Both the position numbers and the translations under genes were made by a program. The notes under the pieces were generated by a model. The model made no database searches and was not told where the DNA came from. It worked only from the letters and a program-made list of their open reading frames with translations. This document shows, piece after piece, positions 26,362 to 36,343 of a DNA stretch of 64,000 bases; position 1 is the stretch's first letter, and each line of letters starts with the position of its first letter. The DNA comes from Psychrobacillus sp. OK032 (GTDB lineage Bacteria > Bacillota > Bacilli > Bacillales_A > Planococcaceae): positions 149,737 to 213,736 of the forward strand of contig NZ_FOGY01000010.1 of assembly GCF_900111345.1 (NCBI RefSeq). The letters run 5' to 3'.

Positions 26362-28181
26362 TCCCACTCACCTTCCTCGCCCATTTCAACTTTTAGTGTA
26401 AAGAATATGGTCGTACCATATCCTTCTTCACTTTCTGCCCAAATCCTACCACCGTGTGCTTCTATCATTTCCCGGGCAATAGCAAGTCCAAGACCGGTTC
26501 CGCCCATTGACCTTGCTCTTGCACGATCCACTCGATAAAAACGGTCAAAAATTCGATTGACATTTTCAGGAGGTATTCCCATACCTTCATCCGAAATCAT
26601 TACCGTTATCATATTTTCTTGGACAGCAACTCCAAATCGGATATTTCCTCCGTCAGGTGAGTACTTCATAGCGTTGGAAATAATATTATCCATTACTTGT
26701 GTCAATTTATCTGTATCGATATCGACATAATATGCTGTATCTGACAGCATCCGATGAAAAGTAACATGCTGAGATTTAGAAAGTTCAAATCGATCTATGA
26801 TTCGATTGAAGAATTGGTTGAAATTCACAATCTCTCGGTTCAAATCGTAGTCCCTACTATCCATTTTAGATAACTGCAGTAAATCATTCACAAGACGAAT
26901 CATCCGTTGTGTTTCAGTTTGTGTTACTTGTAAAAACGTTGGAGCAATTTCATCATCTTTCCATGCACCATCTGCAAGTGCTTCTAAATAACTGCTCATC
27001 GTCGTTAGTGGAGTTCGCAGTTCATGAGAAACATTTGCAACAAATTCTCTTCGTTCTATATCTATTTTTTCTTGTTCAGTATTATCGTGTAGTACGGCGA
27101 TTAATCCATTCACAAAACCTGTTTCTTTTTGAATAACAGAAAAGTTCGTACGTAATATAAATGGTCTTTCCTGTGTACTTAAATCCAAATTCATCGATTC
27201 CTTTAAATGTATTAAATCTTCAAATGAATGAGCAGAATCAATGCCAAGAACCGATATTATCGGACGATTTAAAACCATCTCTCTCGGAATGCGTAATAGT
27301 CTGATGGCCGGGTCATTTATCAGAATAACTCTTCCTTTTCGATCCGTTGCAATAACGCCATCCGTCATATTAGCTAATACCGATGCAAGCTTTCTACGCT
27401 CTGCCTCGGTGGTCGATTGCGCTTCTTGTAAACGATTTGTTAAATGGTTAAACGCAATAGCTAGTTGTCCAATTTCATCATTTCCATACACACGTACTTT
27501 GCGAGAAAAATTACCTTTAGCCATAGCCTGCGCTTGTTTTCTCATATCGGATATTGGTCTAGTTATCGTTTGTGCGATCAATACACCAAGAATAATAGTA
27601 ATGGCAAGAGCAACGGCTGTTCCACCAGCAAGAATCCCGTTTATCTCATTCATCTGTCCAAATACATTTTCAATATTCGATTCGATGTATAAAGAGCCAA
27701 TTACTTCTCCCTGATAGATAATCGGCGTTGCTAAAATCCAAATTCGATCACGTGTTTCCGAATCGATTGAAATATTCTCCTGCAGAGTTGCGGCTGTGAT
27801 AGATAGCTTCACTGATTCATCCATGGATCTTTGTCCAACAATGGATTGATTGCTAATGTCCGAGGTTGCAAGAATTTGATAGTTTGCATCAATGACACGC
27901 ACTTCTTTAATGTCGTATGAGTCTAAACCATATAAAATCGAACGTAGGCTTTGTTGTACCGTTAGGTCTTCTTCATTTCTTACTTTTATTATTTCTTCTC
28001 TTGCACTAAACTCTAGTAACCCAACTCGGTCGGATATAGACGTTTGAAAATTCCCTCTTAAGGTCTGTTCTAACTCTCGAACAAAATATAAACCAATGAT
28101 TTGCATCGCAATAATTATTAGTAATATATAGATAAAAACAATCTTCATATGAATTGATTTTAAATAACCAACCTTTTGCAT
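26358..28181 (-). CDS. walK: essential cell-wall sensor histidine kinase WalK
   Basis: A 607-residue kinase (YycG). Two transmembrane helices (about 13-33 and 183-205) flank an extracellular PAS-like domain; HAMP (206-258), PAS (about 262-370) and a HisKA domain with phospho-acceptor His386 (VSHELRTPL) follow. The HATPase domain has N box DNIISNAMKYSP, DEGMGIP and GGTGLGLAI. It phosphorylates WalR in response to the wall-synthesis state. It is 4 bases after walR. A near-perfect Noc-box sequence lies within the coding region. Confidence 0.97.
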   Translation of the reverse strand: MQKVGYLKSIHMKIVFIYILLIIIAMQIIGLYFVRELEQTLRGNFQTSISDRVGLLEFSAREEIIKVRNEEDLTVQQSLRSILYGLDSYDIKEVRVIDANYQILATSDISNQSIVGQRSMDESVKLSITAATLQENISIDSETRDRIWILATPIIYQGEVIGSLYIESNIENVFGQMNEINGILAGGTAVALAITIILGVLIAQTITRPISDMRKQAQAMAKGNFSRKVRVYGNDEIGQLAIAFNHLTNRLQEAQSTTEAERRKLASVLANMTDGVIATDRKGRVILINDPAIRLLRIPREMVLNRPIISVLGIDSAHSFEDLIHLKESMNLDLSTQERPFILRTNFSVIQKETGFVNGLIAVLHDNTEQEKIDIERREFVANVSHELRTPLTTMSSYLEALADGAWKDDEIAPTFLQVTQTETQRMIRLVNDLLQLSKMDSRDYDLNREIVNFNQFFNRIIDRFELSKSQHVTFHRMLSDTAYYVDIDTDKLTQVMDNIISNAMKYSPDGGNIRFGVAVQENMITVMISDEGMGIPPENVNRIFDRFYRVDRARARSMGGTGLGLAIAREMIEAHGGRIWAESEEGYGTTIFFTLKVEMGEEGEWD

Positions 28182-28185
28182 ATGT

Positions 28186-28890
28186 TTACTCCTGTTCAGG
28201 GTTTCGTAAGTAGTAACCGACGCCTCTTCTAGTTACAATCCAAGTAGGGTGACTAGGATTATCCTCAATCTTCTCACGCAGACGACGAATAGTTACGTCT
28301 ACTGTTCGAACATCCCCAAAATAATCATATCCCCATACTGTTTGTAATAAATGTTCGCGAGTCATCACTTGTCCAACATGTTTTGCTAAATAGTGTAAAA
28401 GCTCAAATTCACGATGTGTCAGTTCAATTGTTATATCTCTTTTTAATGCTAAATATGCATCTGGTTGTATAGTAAGTGGTCCTATTACGATGTCATTCGT
28501 TGTAACTTCGGAATCGCCATGTATTGTTTGATGTCTTCGCATATTTGCTTTCACTCTTGCTATTAATTCTCTTGTGCTAAATGGTTTTGTCACATAGTCA
28601 TCTGCCCCTAGCTCCAAGCCCAGCACTTTATCGATTTCCGAATCCTTTGCAGTTAACATGATGATAGGGAAGTCATATTTTTTCCTTATTTCTCGACAAA
28701 CTTCCATACCGTCTCTATTTGGGAGCATAATATCTAATAACATTAAATCGGGTTGTATCTCTTCTACCTTTTTCAATGCTTCATCGCCATCATAGGCACA
28801 AAATACTTGGTAACCCTCTTTTTTTAAATTAAATTGCAATATATCTGCAATCGGTTTTTCGTCATCTACTACTAATATTTTTTTACTCAT
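28186..28890 (-). CDS. walR: essential response regulator WalR (OmpR family)
   Basis: A 234-residue regulator (YycF) with receiver Asp53 (MLLDIMLP), acidic pair Asp9/Asp10, Lys of VTKPFS, and a C-terminal winged helix ending in [18 protein letters not shown] and the RGVGYYL hairpin. It binds TGTWAH-N5-TGTWAH and controls wall hydrolases. It heads the five-gene wal operon. A match to its binding box is found upstream of the LysM-CAP gene in this window. Confidence 0.97.
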   Translation of the reverse strand: MSKKILVVDDEKPIADILQFNLKKEGYQVFCAYDGDEALKKVEEIQPDLMLLDIMLPNRDGMEVCREIRKKYDFPIIMLTAKDSEIDKVLGLELGADDYVTKPFSTRELIARVKANMRRHQTIHGDSEVTTNDIVIGPLTIQPDAYLALKRDITIELTHREFELLHYLAKHVGQVMTREHLLQTVWGYDYFGDVRTVDVTIRRLREKIEDNPSHPTWIVTRRGVGYYLRNPEQE

Positions 28891-28965
28891 TTATAGAACC
28901 CCTTTCGTTCTTATCTCTGTATTTTATAAAAATGAATTATTTTTCTTTTCATGTATTTACTCTAT

Positions 28966-29121
28966 CATGCTTTTAGACTCTTCGCATCCTTAAAGGAAGT
29001 AGTTGGTATTGTGACAACAAAAGTCGATGCTTGTCGAATTATTTCCCAGGAAATTATCAAATACGCTCCTGAACAAGAAAGATTTGCTGAAAAAGAGCAA
29101 AAGCGCAAGCGCTTATATTAG
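28966..29121 (+). pseudogene. C-terminal remnant of an unidentified protein
   Basis: The plus strand reads AFRLFASLKEVVGIVTTKVD, then ACRIISQEIIKYAPEQERF, and ends in KRKRLY and TAG. It looks like a genuine protein C-terminus with alternating helix pattern, yet no start or upstream part remains. The last residues come from the start of the adjacent GC-rich repeat (family B), as if the repeat had inserted at or near the gene end. I cannot name the family. Confidence 0.35.
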
Positions 29122-29205
29122 AAGAATACAGTCTAAGTTTGCGATATCGTGTCGCGACGAGCTTGCGCAGGAATAAGGCGCTGGAGTCTGGACGGCGAAA
29201 AGTTA
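29098..29205. repeat. intergenic repeat, family B (degenerate copy, inverted)
   Basis: It begins AAAAGCGCAAGCGCTTATA and ends GGCGCTGGAGTCTGGACG, the reverse complement of the ends of the repeat at 39771-39899. The inner part differs. It lies between walR and the M23 peptidase gene. Confidence 0.6.
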
Positions 29206-29240
29206 TCACATTACATAAGTCTTTATAATTTCCAAAAGCA

Positions 29241-29276
29241 AAAAAAAGAGACAGCCAAACTAGTGACCGTCTCTAC
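29241..29276 (-). terminator. terminator of the M23 peptidase gene
   Basis: On the minus strand a stem GAGACGGTCA / TGGCTGTCTC (imperfect) is followed by TTTTTTTG, a few bases after the stop. Confidence 0.75.
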
Positions 29277-29282
29277 CTATTT

Positions 29283-30755
29283 TTAGTTTAACACAGATAA
29301 TGGATTAATCGTTACACCGTTCTTCTTCACTTCGAAATGCAAGTGAGTACCTGTTGAACGACCAGTACTTCCCATTACACCTAACTTAGAACCTTGAGGC
29401 ACAACATCCCCTACACTAACACTTATAGAAGCGAGGTGAGCATAGGTTGTTTTGTATCCATTCTGGTGATTCACAATTACCCGATTACCATATGTTCCAT
29501 CTCGTCCAGCTGCTTCAACAACGCCATTATCCGCGGCTTTTATCGCAAAACCATTAGGACGTGCAATATCTATCCCCTCATGCTGACGGCCCCAACGATA
29601 ACCCATTTTACTGGATATATATCCACCTTCAGCTGGCCAAGCAAATTGACCAGAACCACGAGACGGTATCACTTTAGTTCCTTTTAAGACGATATGCTCC
29701 TTAGGTTCTTCAAGGATTGTCTCTTCAATTACTGATTGCCCTACTTCAACACCATTTGCTTTACGGACTAAGTAAGTAGCTATCTTCTTTCCATCAGAAC
29801 CTTCTTGTTTAACCTTTGTATCACCTTTATACATTTCATCTGATTCTACTACTTTTTTTGTATGTTTGATGACTTCCTCAGCTTTTTTTTCATATAGAAC
29901 TTCTACATTAATAAGTGGTTTTAAGACAGTTACATTTAACTCTTGCCCTATTTGCAATAAGGTAGATTCTGTAACTCCTGGATTTAAAGCCATAAGCTCA
30001 GCAGATGTTAAATCATGCTTATTAGCTATTGTTCCTAATACATCACCTGTGTCCACTTTATATGTTTCTTTTTCTAAAGTTCCTTCTAAAAGAAGTTTAA
30101 CTGCATCATCTGGTGAGACAACTTTTTCTGGATTGACTTCTACAGTAACGCCTGATACTTTTTCTTTTAAGATTAAATCCGTAATACGTGTTTCATTTTC
30201 ATTTAATTGGGGTAAAGCTTCAGTAGAATCTTTTCGTGCTTCCAGTGCTTGTAGCTCATCTTCTGAAACAAATTGCAACTTAAATTTATGTACGGCTTCT
30301 TGGTAAGCATCTAAGTCTTTGACGTAGACCGCCATCTCGTCATTAACAGATAATGCAAATGCTGTTGCTTTTACTTCTATTAACTCATCTAATTTTTGAA
30401 GTGTTGCTTCGTCATTTGTAGAAGCTGTAAAAACTTGTTCTGGTACAATTGACAAGTTAGAACCAGCTTTTAAAGAAAGATTCTCGTACTGGGAGCTCGA
30501 ATCTTGAACTTTTTGATCCATCATTGCTTCCATCTCTGTTTGATCTGATAATGCCCCTACGTATTCTCCATTGGAATATATATGATAAATTTCTTTCAAC
30601 ATATGACTCTCGTCTTCATTTGCAAATGCAATATTAAAGGAAAAACTGGAAATGAGCAAAATTGATACGGTTGCTTTTTTCACTATACTTGATTTTCTGT
30701 TTGTCAGAACAGTTTTTTGAATTTCCTGTTCCTTGTTCTTTCTTTTCAAAAACAT
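29283..30755 (-). CDS. secreted LysM-G5-M23 peptidoglycan endopeptidase
   Basis: A 490-residue exported protein. A signal segment (about residues 27-46) is followed by a coiled N-terminal domain, LysM (YKVDTGDVLGTIA, about 233-277), a G5-type domain (about 278-355, with the KKVVESDEMYKGDTKVKQEG pattern) and a C-terminal M23 domain. The zinc and catalytic residues are in HEGIDIA, YAHLASI and HLHFEV. It should cleave peptide cross-links in the wall. It is next to the wal operon, whose regulon contains such hydrolases. A weak WalR-like box lies about 100 bases upstream. Confidence 0.88.
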   Translation of the reverse strand: MFLKRKNKEQEIQKTVLTNRKSSIVKKATVSILLISSFSFNIAFANEDESHMLKEIYHIYSNGEYVGALSDQTEMEAMMDQKVQDSSSQYENLSLKAGSNLSIVPEQVFTASTNDEATLQKLDELIEVKATAFALSVNDEMAVYVKDLDAYQEAVHKFKLQFVSEDELQALEARKDSTEALPQLNENETRITDLILKEKVSGVTVEVNPEKVVSPDDAVKLLLEGTLEKETYKVDTGDVLGTIANKHDLTSAELMALNPGVTESTLLQIGQELNVTVLKPLINVEVLYEKKAEEVIKHTKKVVESDEMYKGDTKVKQEGSDGKKIATYLVRKANGVEVGQSVIEETILEEPKEHIVLKGTKVIPSRGSGQFAWPAEGGYISSKMGYRWGRQHEGIDIARPNGFAIKAADNGVVEAAGRDGTYGNRVIVNHQNGYKTTYAHLASISVSVGDVVPQGSKLGVMGSTGRSTGTHLHFEVKKNGVTINPLSVLN

Positions 30756-31064
30756 GGTAAAGCCCCTTCCAAACTAATTACAATCTACTCTATTTTTGAC
30801 ACTACTTTAATTTAACATATTTGAAATAAGGAAGTGAACTAATTACGCTAGTTGTAAAGAAACTGTAGTATTGGTTCCAATATATTCTATTAGCTTACAA
30901 AAAAAGGAGAAGAACTAATCTCTTTTTCTTTATTTTCGACTCTTTTATCTGAATTATTGCCATAATACCTATTTTTACACAAGAACATATTCTATTCTCT
31001 GTCATATTTGTCATATTAGAAGTCTTAAATCTTTAGTTTTCCCTTAACTTTTGAATGAGACGAC
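30756..31064. other. gene-free stretch upstream of the M23 gene
   Basis: No open frame with a ribosome site is seen. The sequence TGTAAA-GAAAC-TGTAGT at 30853-30869 (plus strand) differs from the WalR consensus at one position but faces away from the peptidase gene. A short CTAATTACGCTAG at about 30838 resembles the end of repeat family C. The rest is plain AT-rich DNA. Confidence 0.4.
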
Positions 31065-31103
31065 AAAAAGCTGTCGAAAAGTTTTCACTTCTCGACAGCT
31101 TTT
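31065..31103 (-). terminator. terminator of purA
   Basis: Stem AAAAGCTGTCGAGAA / TTTTCGACAGCTTTTT on the minus strand with a T-run; about 11 bases after the stop. Confidence 0.85.
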
Positions 31104-31113
31104 ACTTATTACC

Positions 31114-32400
31114 CTATCTCCAAACACTCGAAATAATATTGGTTTGCGTACGATCCGGACCAACCGAAAAAATTGATATTTGTACGCCGGTTAATTGTGC
31201 GATTCGCTCTAGATAATGACGAGCATTTGCTGGTAACTCATCAAGCGTTTTACATTTCGTAATATCTTCGTTCCAACCTTGTAACTCTTCATATACCGGT
31301 TCACATTCCGAAAGCACACGAAGATTTGCTGGGTATTCCGTGATTAACTTCTCTTTATATTTATAAGCTGTACATATTTTTACAGTATCCAAACCAGTTA
31401 AAACGTCAATAGAATTTACTGTTAAATCCGTTAATCCACTTACACGTGCAGCATGTCTGATTACTACTGTATCAAACCAACCAATTCGGCGTGGTCTGCC
31501 AGTTGTTGTTCCATACTCTTTCCCAACTTCACGGATTTGACTTCCAACTTCATCAAATAACTCTGTCGGAAACGGTCCATCACCTACACGAGAAGTATAA
31601 GCTTTGCATACGCCTACCACATGAGATATTTTAGTTGGTCCAACTCCAGCACCAATCGTTACCCCTCCAGCAACTGGATTCGAAGAAGTTACAAATGGAT
31701 ACGTTCCTTGGTCAATATCCAACATGACACCTTGCGCACCTTCAAAAAGTACACGACGACCTTCGTCTAATGCATCGTTTAATACTTTTGAAGTATCTGT
31801 TACGTATTTTTCGATTTCTTTTCCATAACCATAAAACTCTTCTAAAATTTCCTCTACTGTAAACCCTTCTGTTTCATAAAGCTTCTCGAACATTCTATTT
31901 TTTTCAGCCAAATTATGTGCTAACTTTTCTTTAAACACCTCATAATCAAGAAGATCTGCGATACGAATTCCAACTCGTGCAGCTTTATCCATATAGGCTG
32001 GTCCAATTCCTTTGCCTGTAGTACCAATTTTATTTGCACCTTTACGTGCTTCTTCTACTTCATCTTGTTTAATGTGGTACGGAAGGATGACATGTGCCCG
32101 GTTGGAAATACGTAAATTCTCCGTCTCTACGCCTCGATCATGTAGTCCCTTTATTTCTTTTACTAGTGCCTTTGGATCTACCACCATGCCGTTTCCAATA
32201 ACAGAGATTTTATCGTTGTAAAAAATACCGGAAGGAATGAGATGAAGCTTATACGTTTCGCCTCCGAAAATAATAGTATGCCCTGCATTATTTCCACCTT
32301 GATAACGTGCGATTACTTCTGCACTTTCAGAAAGAAAATCGGTAATTTTTCCTTTTCCTTCGTCTCCCCACTGTGTTCCAACCACTACAACTGATGGCAT
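31114..32400 (-). CDS. purA: adenylosuccinate synthetase
   Basis: A 428-residue GTP-dependent enzyme that joins IMP and aspartate to make adenylosuccinate, the first committed step to AMP. The P-loop [11 protein letters not shown] at the N-terminus, NAGHTI with catalytic His, GTTGKGIGP, and the C-terminal [14 protein letters not shown] are diagnostic. ATG at 32400 has GGAGGTG 6 bases upstream; GTG three codons earlier overlaps that site. It stands between its own terminator and that of dnaB, as in B. subtilis. Confidence 0.96.
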   Translation of the reverse strand: MPSVVVVGTQWGDEGKGKITDFLSESAEVIARYQGGNNAGHTIIFGGETYKLHLIPSGIFYNDKISVIGNGMVVDPKALVKEIKGLHDRGVETENLRISNRAHVILPYHIKQDEVEEARKGANKIGTTGKGIGPAYMDKAARVGIRIADLLDYEVFKEKLAHNLAEKNRMFEKLYETEGFTVEEILEEFYGYGKEIEKYVTDTSKVLNDALDEGRRVLFEGAQGVMLDIDQGTYPFVTSSNPVAGGVTIGAGVGPTKISHVVGVCKAYTSRVGDGPFPTELFDEVGSQIREVGKEYGTTTGRPRRIGWFDTVVIRHAARVSGLTDLTVNSIDVLTGLDTVKICTAYKYKEKLITEYPANLRVLSECEPVYEELQGWNEDITKCKTLDELPANARHYLERIAQLTGVQISIFSVGPDRTQTNIISSVWR

Positions 32401-32489
32401 TGCCGACACCTCCGACAGACATTCATATGTCCTGAATAAAATCAGTGTAATTGTACCAATATTCTAAATCATCGTCAACAAATTTCAAT

Positions 32490-32537
32490 AAAAAACACGA
32501 ACAATTAATGGTATACCCATTAATACATTCGTGTTTA
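32490..32537 (-). terminator. terminator of dnaB (helicase)
   Basis: Long imperfect stem AAACACGAATG...TTAATGGG / CCATTAATTGTTCGTGTTTTTT on the minus strand, just after the stop codon. Confidence 0.8.
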
Positions 32538-32540
32538 TAG

Positions 32541-33896
32541 TTATGCTGGTGGAGCTTGATGTTGGCTCCAATCAATATTAACGAATTTATTAAATTCCTT
32601 CACAAAGGCAAGCGTTACAGTTCCAGTCGGGCCATTACGCTGTTTTGCAATGATAATTTCAATCATATTTTGGTTTTCCGTTTCTTTATCGTAATAATCC
32701 TCACGATATAGGAAAGAAACGATATCCGCATCTTGCTCAATTGACCCAGATTCACGTAAATCGGACATCATCGGTCGTTTATCTTGTCGTTGTTCCACCC
32801 CACGGGAAAGCTGTGAAAGTGCAATGACCGGTACTTTTAACTCACGTGCTAACCCTTTTAGTGAACGAGAAATCTCGGAAACCTCTTGTTGACGGTTTGC
32901 TTGACTTCCACCGCTTCCTTGAATAAGTTGTAAATAATCAATTAATATCATTCCAAGACCAGATTCTTGTTTTAAACGACGGCATTTAGCACGTATTTCA
33001 TTTACTCGAATACCAGGCGTATCGTCGATATAAATACCAGCATTTGATAAGCTTCCCATCGCCATTGTGAGCTTACGCCAGTCTTCTGTTGTAAGTGCAC
33101 CGGTACGAAGGACTTGAGCATCTATATTCCCCTCTGCACAAAGTATACGCATTACTAATTGTTCTGCTCCCATCTCCAAGCTAAAGATGGCAACGTTTTC
33201 GTCGGTCTTTGTAGCTACATTTTGGGCTACATTGAGTGCAAATGCTGTTTTCCCGACAGACGGACGTGCGGCTACGATGATTAAGTCATTTCGTTGGAAA
33301 CCAGCAGTAATACGATCTAAATCACGAAATCCTGTAGGTATTCCCGTAACATCACCTTTTTGTGAATGAAGCTTTTCGATATTATCATATGTTTCCACTA
33401 ATACATCTTTAATATGCTTAAAGTCACCGGCACTTTTTCGGTTGGCGACTTCCATCATTTTTTTTTCTGCTTCTGATAATAAGGCTTCTACTTCGTCTTC
33501 TCTAGTGAATCCGTCTTCTACGATCGAAGTAGCTACACGAATAAGTCGACGTAAAATAGACTTTTCTTCTACTATCTTTGCATAATGACCAATATTAGCA
33601 GCAGTCGGGACGCTATTTGCAATCTCACTAATGTACGAGATACCTCCAACATCTTCCAACTCTTTTTTAGCCGAAAGTTCTTCGGTTACAGTAACGACGT
33701 CTATTGCTTTCCCTTGATCACTTAACCGTATCATCGTTTGAAATATCTTTTGATGTGCGACTCGGTAAAAGTCCTCCGGCATCACAATTTCTGCGGCAGT
33801 TATTAATGCTTGCGGTTCTAAAAATATTGCTCCGATGACAGATTGCTCAGCTTCTTGATTATGGGGCGGTACACGGTCCAACAATGGATCGCTCAT
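32541..33896 (-). CDS. dnaB: replicative DNA helicase (DnaB; DnaC in B. subtilis)
   Basis: A 451-residue hexameric 5'-3' helicase that unwinds DNA at the replication fork. An N-terminal primase-interaction domain (PPHNQEAEQSVIGAIFL, residues 10-26) is followed by the RecA-like motor with Walker A AARPSVGKTAFAL, Walker B MILIDYLQLI, and the arginine-finger region. It follows rplI by 12 bases in an apparent yybS-gdpP-rplI-dnaB run. Confidence 0.96.
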   Translation of the reverse strand: MSDPLLDRVPPHNQEAEQSVIGAIFLEPQALITAAEIVMPEDFYRVAHQKIFQTMIRLSDQGKAIDVVTVTEELSAKKELEDVGGISYISEIANSVPTAANIGHYAKIVEEKSILRRLIRVATSIVEDGFTREDEVEALLSEAEKKMMEVANRKSAGDFKHIKDVLVETYDNIEKLHSQKGDVTGIPTGFRDLDRITAGFQRNDLIIVAARPSVGKTAFALNVAQNVATKTDENVAIFSLEMGAEQLVMRILCAEGNIDAQVLRTGALTTEDWRKLTMAMGSLSNAGIYIDDTPGIRVNEIRAKCRRLKQESGLGMILIDYLQLIQGSGGSQANRQQEVSEISRSLKGLARELKVPVIALSQLSRGVEQRQDKRPMMSDLRESGSIEQDADIVSFLYREDYYDKETENQNMIEIIIAKQRNGPTGTVTLAFVKEFNKFVNIDWSQHQAPPA

Positions 33897-33908
33897 TGAT
33901 CTCTCTCC

Positions 33909-34358
33909 TTATGCTTCTTCTGTGACTTGCACTTTTAATGTCGCTACTACTTCATGATGTAGTTTAACCGGAACATTTGTAAATCCTAATGCACGAATAG
34001 CATCATCTAGCTCCATTTTGCGCTTATCCAGTTTAATACTATGTGATTTCTCTAACTGTGCTGCAATTTGTTTGGTTGTTACAGAACCAAATAAGCGACC
34101 ATCGCTACCTGATTTTGCCTTCAACTCTACTGTAAGTTGCTCTAACACTTCTTTTAATTTTTTTGCTTCTGCTAACTCTTCTGCTGCTTCTTTTTCTGAT
34201 TTTTTCTTTTGCCCTTCTAAAGCGCTAATTGCAGCTGTATTTGCTTCCACTGCGAGTTTATTTTTCAATAAAAAGTTATGTGCATAGCCATCTGCAACGT
34301 TTTTTATTTCCCCTTTTTTCCCTTTACCTTTTACATCTTTTAAGAATACGACTTTCAT
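33909..34358 (-). CDS. rplI: 50S ribosomal protein L9
   Basis: A 149-residue ribosomal protein with the N-terminal RNA-binding [25 protein letters not shown] segment, a long charged connecting helix (about 45-75) and a C-terminal domain. It binds 23S rRNA domain V near the L1 stalk. Its ATG overlaps the gdpP stop by four bases (ATGA), so the two are translationally coupled. Confidence 0.97.
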   Translation of the reverse strand: MKVVFLKDVKGKGKKGEIKNVADGYAHNFLLKNKLAVEANTAAISALEGQKKKSEKEAAEELAEAKKLKEVLEQLTVELKAKSGSDGRLFGSVTTKQIAAQLEKSHSIKLDKRKMELDDAIRALGFTNVPVKLHHEVVATLKVQVTEEA

Positions 34359-36331
34359 TCTGTATTTCCTCCTTTAGTTGTTTCCGTAATAGCATCTTTT
34401 AATAATGTTATTGCCTCTTCTATTGTTTTATTTTCTAATTGGCATGCAGCATTCGTTAAATGCCCCCCGCCGTTCAGTCTTTCCATTACTAACTGTACAT
34501 TTACATCTCCGAGTGATCTTGCACTTATGCCTATTTTAGAATCGCTTTTTCGCCCAATGACAAACGAAGCAGTAATATTATTCATCGTTAATAAAATATC
34601 GGCTGTTTGGGCTAGTAACACCTGACTATAAGCGATGTTATCTTCACCGTGTGCAATAGCAATACCTTCGCCAAAAAATTCAACTGTTTGCACTATTTTA
34701 GAACGCTCAATATACGTATCAATGTCTTCTTTCAATAAACGTTGTACAAGTACCGTATCTGCTCCATTCGTACGAAGATAGGAAGCTGCTTCAAATGTTC
34801 TAGCTCCTGTACGTAAGGTAAAGCTTTTCGTGTCAACTATTATTCCTGCAAGCATAGATGTAGCTTCTAAGCTTGTTACCTTTTGGTATTTAGGCTGGTA
34901 TTCGATTAATTCTGTAACAAGCTCAGAAGTAGAGGAAGCGTAGGGTTCCATATAAACAAGCATCGTATTAGATATAAATTCTTCTCCTCGTCGGTGATGA
35001 TCAATGACGACTATTTTCTCTGCTCTTTGAAGCAATTTTTCATCAATAACTAGGCTTGGTTTATGTGTATCTACTACAACTAAAAGTGTTTTATCAGTCA
35101 TTTTACTCATTGCTTCATCCGGGCTGATAAAACGATCATAGAGCTCTGGCTTTTCCTTAATTTCATCCATTAATCGAATAACGCTGTTGTCTAGTTCATT
35201 AAAGTCTATCACAACGTAGCCATCTACTTTATTCATCTCGGCCATTTTTCTCACTCCGACAGCAGATCCAATTGCATCCATATCAGGCATACGATGCCCC
35301 ATCACAAACACTTGATCACTATCTTGAATTAAATCTCGAAGGGCATGCGATATAACTCTAGCTCTAACACGCGTTCTTTTTTCTACTGGATTTGTTTTCC
35401 CGCCGTAAAACTTCACTTTTCCACTTGGATGTTTGATCGCTACCTGATCTCCACCGCGCCCTAATACTAAGTCTAAGCTCGACTGTGCTAACTCTCCAAG
35501 CTCTACCAGTGAAATAGATCCTGCACCAACACCAACACTCAACGTTAAAGAAAATCCAAACTTTGCTGTAGTCTCTCTAATATCATCTAAAATTGAAAAT
35601 TTATTTTTCTCTAGTTCCACTAAAATTGATTCGTTAAAAACCGCTAAAAAACGATCTGAAGAAATCCTTTTTACATATATTCCGTATTTTGCGCCCCAGT
35701 CATTCACACATGAGGTAACAATACTATTTAACTGTCCTCGGGTTTGATCATCCATCCCTTGCGCAATTTCATCATAGTTATCGATAAATAACACACCGAT
35801 AACTGTACGATCCCCATAATATAAGGATTCCATTTCTACTTGTTCTGTAATGTCGAAGAAGTACAATAGCTTTTCTTCTGCTTTATACAACACTTTGTAG
35901 TTATTGTCATCAAGTGATATGACGATTTCTTTTATATCTTCCTGTTTCAAAAGCTGTTTAAAATCTGTTGATATCGAGAACAACTCTTCACCAATAATCG
36001 TATCGAATGGTAACTTTTGCATCATGTAAGGGTTAGCCCACTCAATGACATACTGATCATTTATCAATAAAATACCAATAGGCATTTCTAATAGCGCTTC
36101 TTCTCCTACTTTTTTCATTCGATAAGAGAGGGTTTCTATATGCCTTTCTGTCTCTTCATATACACGTTGTTCTATAATCCATGCATAAATAGAGACCCCA
36201 ATTACTAATAAAGTAAATAACAATCCAACTAACAAATTGTTAAACAACAATATATAAGCTGCCACTCCACCGAGTAACATGAACAAAACCAGTGGATATC
36301 GAATTGGCCGTTTCCTAAAAAAAGATGCCAC
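34355..36331 (-). CDS. gdpP: cyclic-di-AMP phosphodiesterase GdpP (YybT)
   Basis: A 658-residue membrane enzyme that hydrolyses c-di-AMP to pApA. Two transmembrane helices (about 12-52), a PAS-like domain (about 75-150), a degenerate GGDEF domain (about 170-305) and DHH-DHHA1 domains follow. The metal-binding set is visible in [23 protein letters not shown] and VVIDHHRRG, and DHHA1 has [10 protein letters not shown]. It starts at GTG 36331 after AAGGAG, 12 bases from yybS. Confidence 0.96.
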   Translation of the reverse strand: MASFFRKRPIRYPLVLFMLLGGVAAYILLFNNLLVGLLFTLLVIGVSIYAWIIEQRVYEETERHIETLSYRMKKVGEEALLEMPIGILLINDQYVIEWANPYMMQKLPFDTIIGEELFSISTDFKQLLKQEDIKEIVISLDDNNYKVLYKAEEKLLYFFDITEQVEMESLYYGDRTVIGVLFIDNYDEIAQGMDDQTRGQLNSIVTSCVNDWGAKYGIYVKRISSDRFLAVFNESILVELEKNKFSILDDIRETTAKFGFSLTLSVGVGAGSISLVELGELAQSSLDLVLGRGGDQVAIKHPSGKVKFYGGKTNPVEKRTRVRARVISHALRDLIQDSDQVFVMGHRMPDMDAIGSAVGVRKMAEMNKVDGYVVIDFNELDNSVIRLMDEIKEKPELYDRFISPDEAMSKMTDKTLLVVVDTHKPSLVIDEKLLQRAEKIVVIDHHRRGEEFISNTMLVYMEPYASSTSELVTELIEYQPKYQKVTSLEATSMLAGIIVDTKSFTLRTGARTFEAASYLRTNGADTVLVQRLLKEDIDTYIERSKIVQTVEFFGEGIAIAHGEDNIAYSQVLLAQTADILLTMNNITASFVIGRKSDSKIGISARSLGDVNVQLVMERLNGGGHLTNAACQLENKTIEEAITLLKDAITETTKGGNTE

Positions 36332-36343
36332 TTGATCAGCTCC

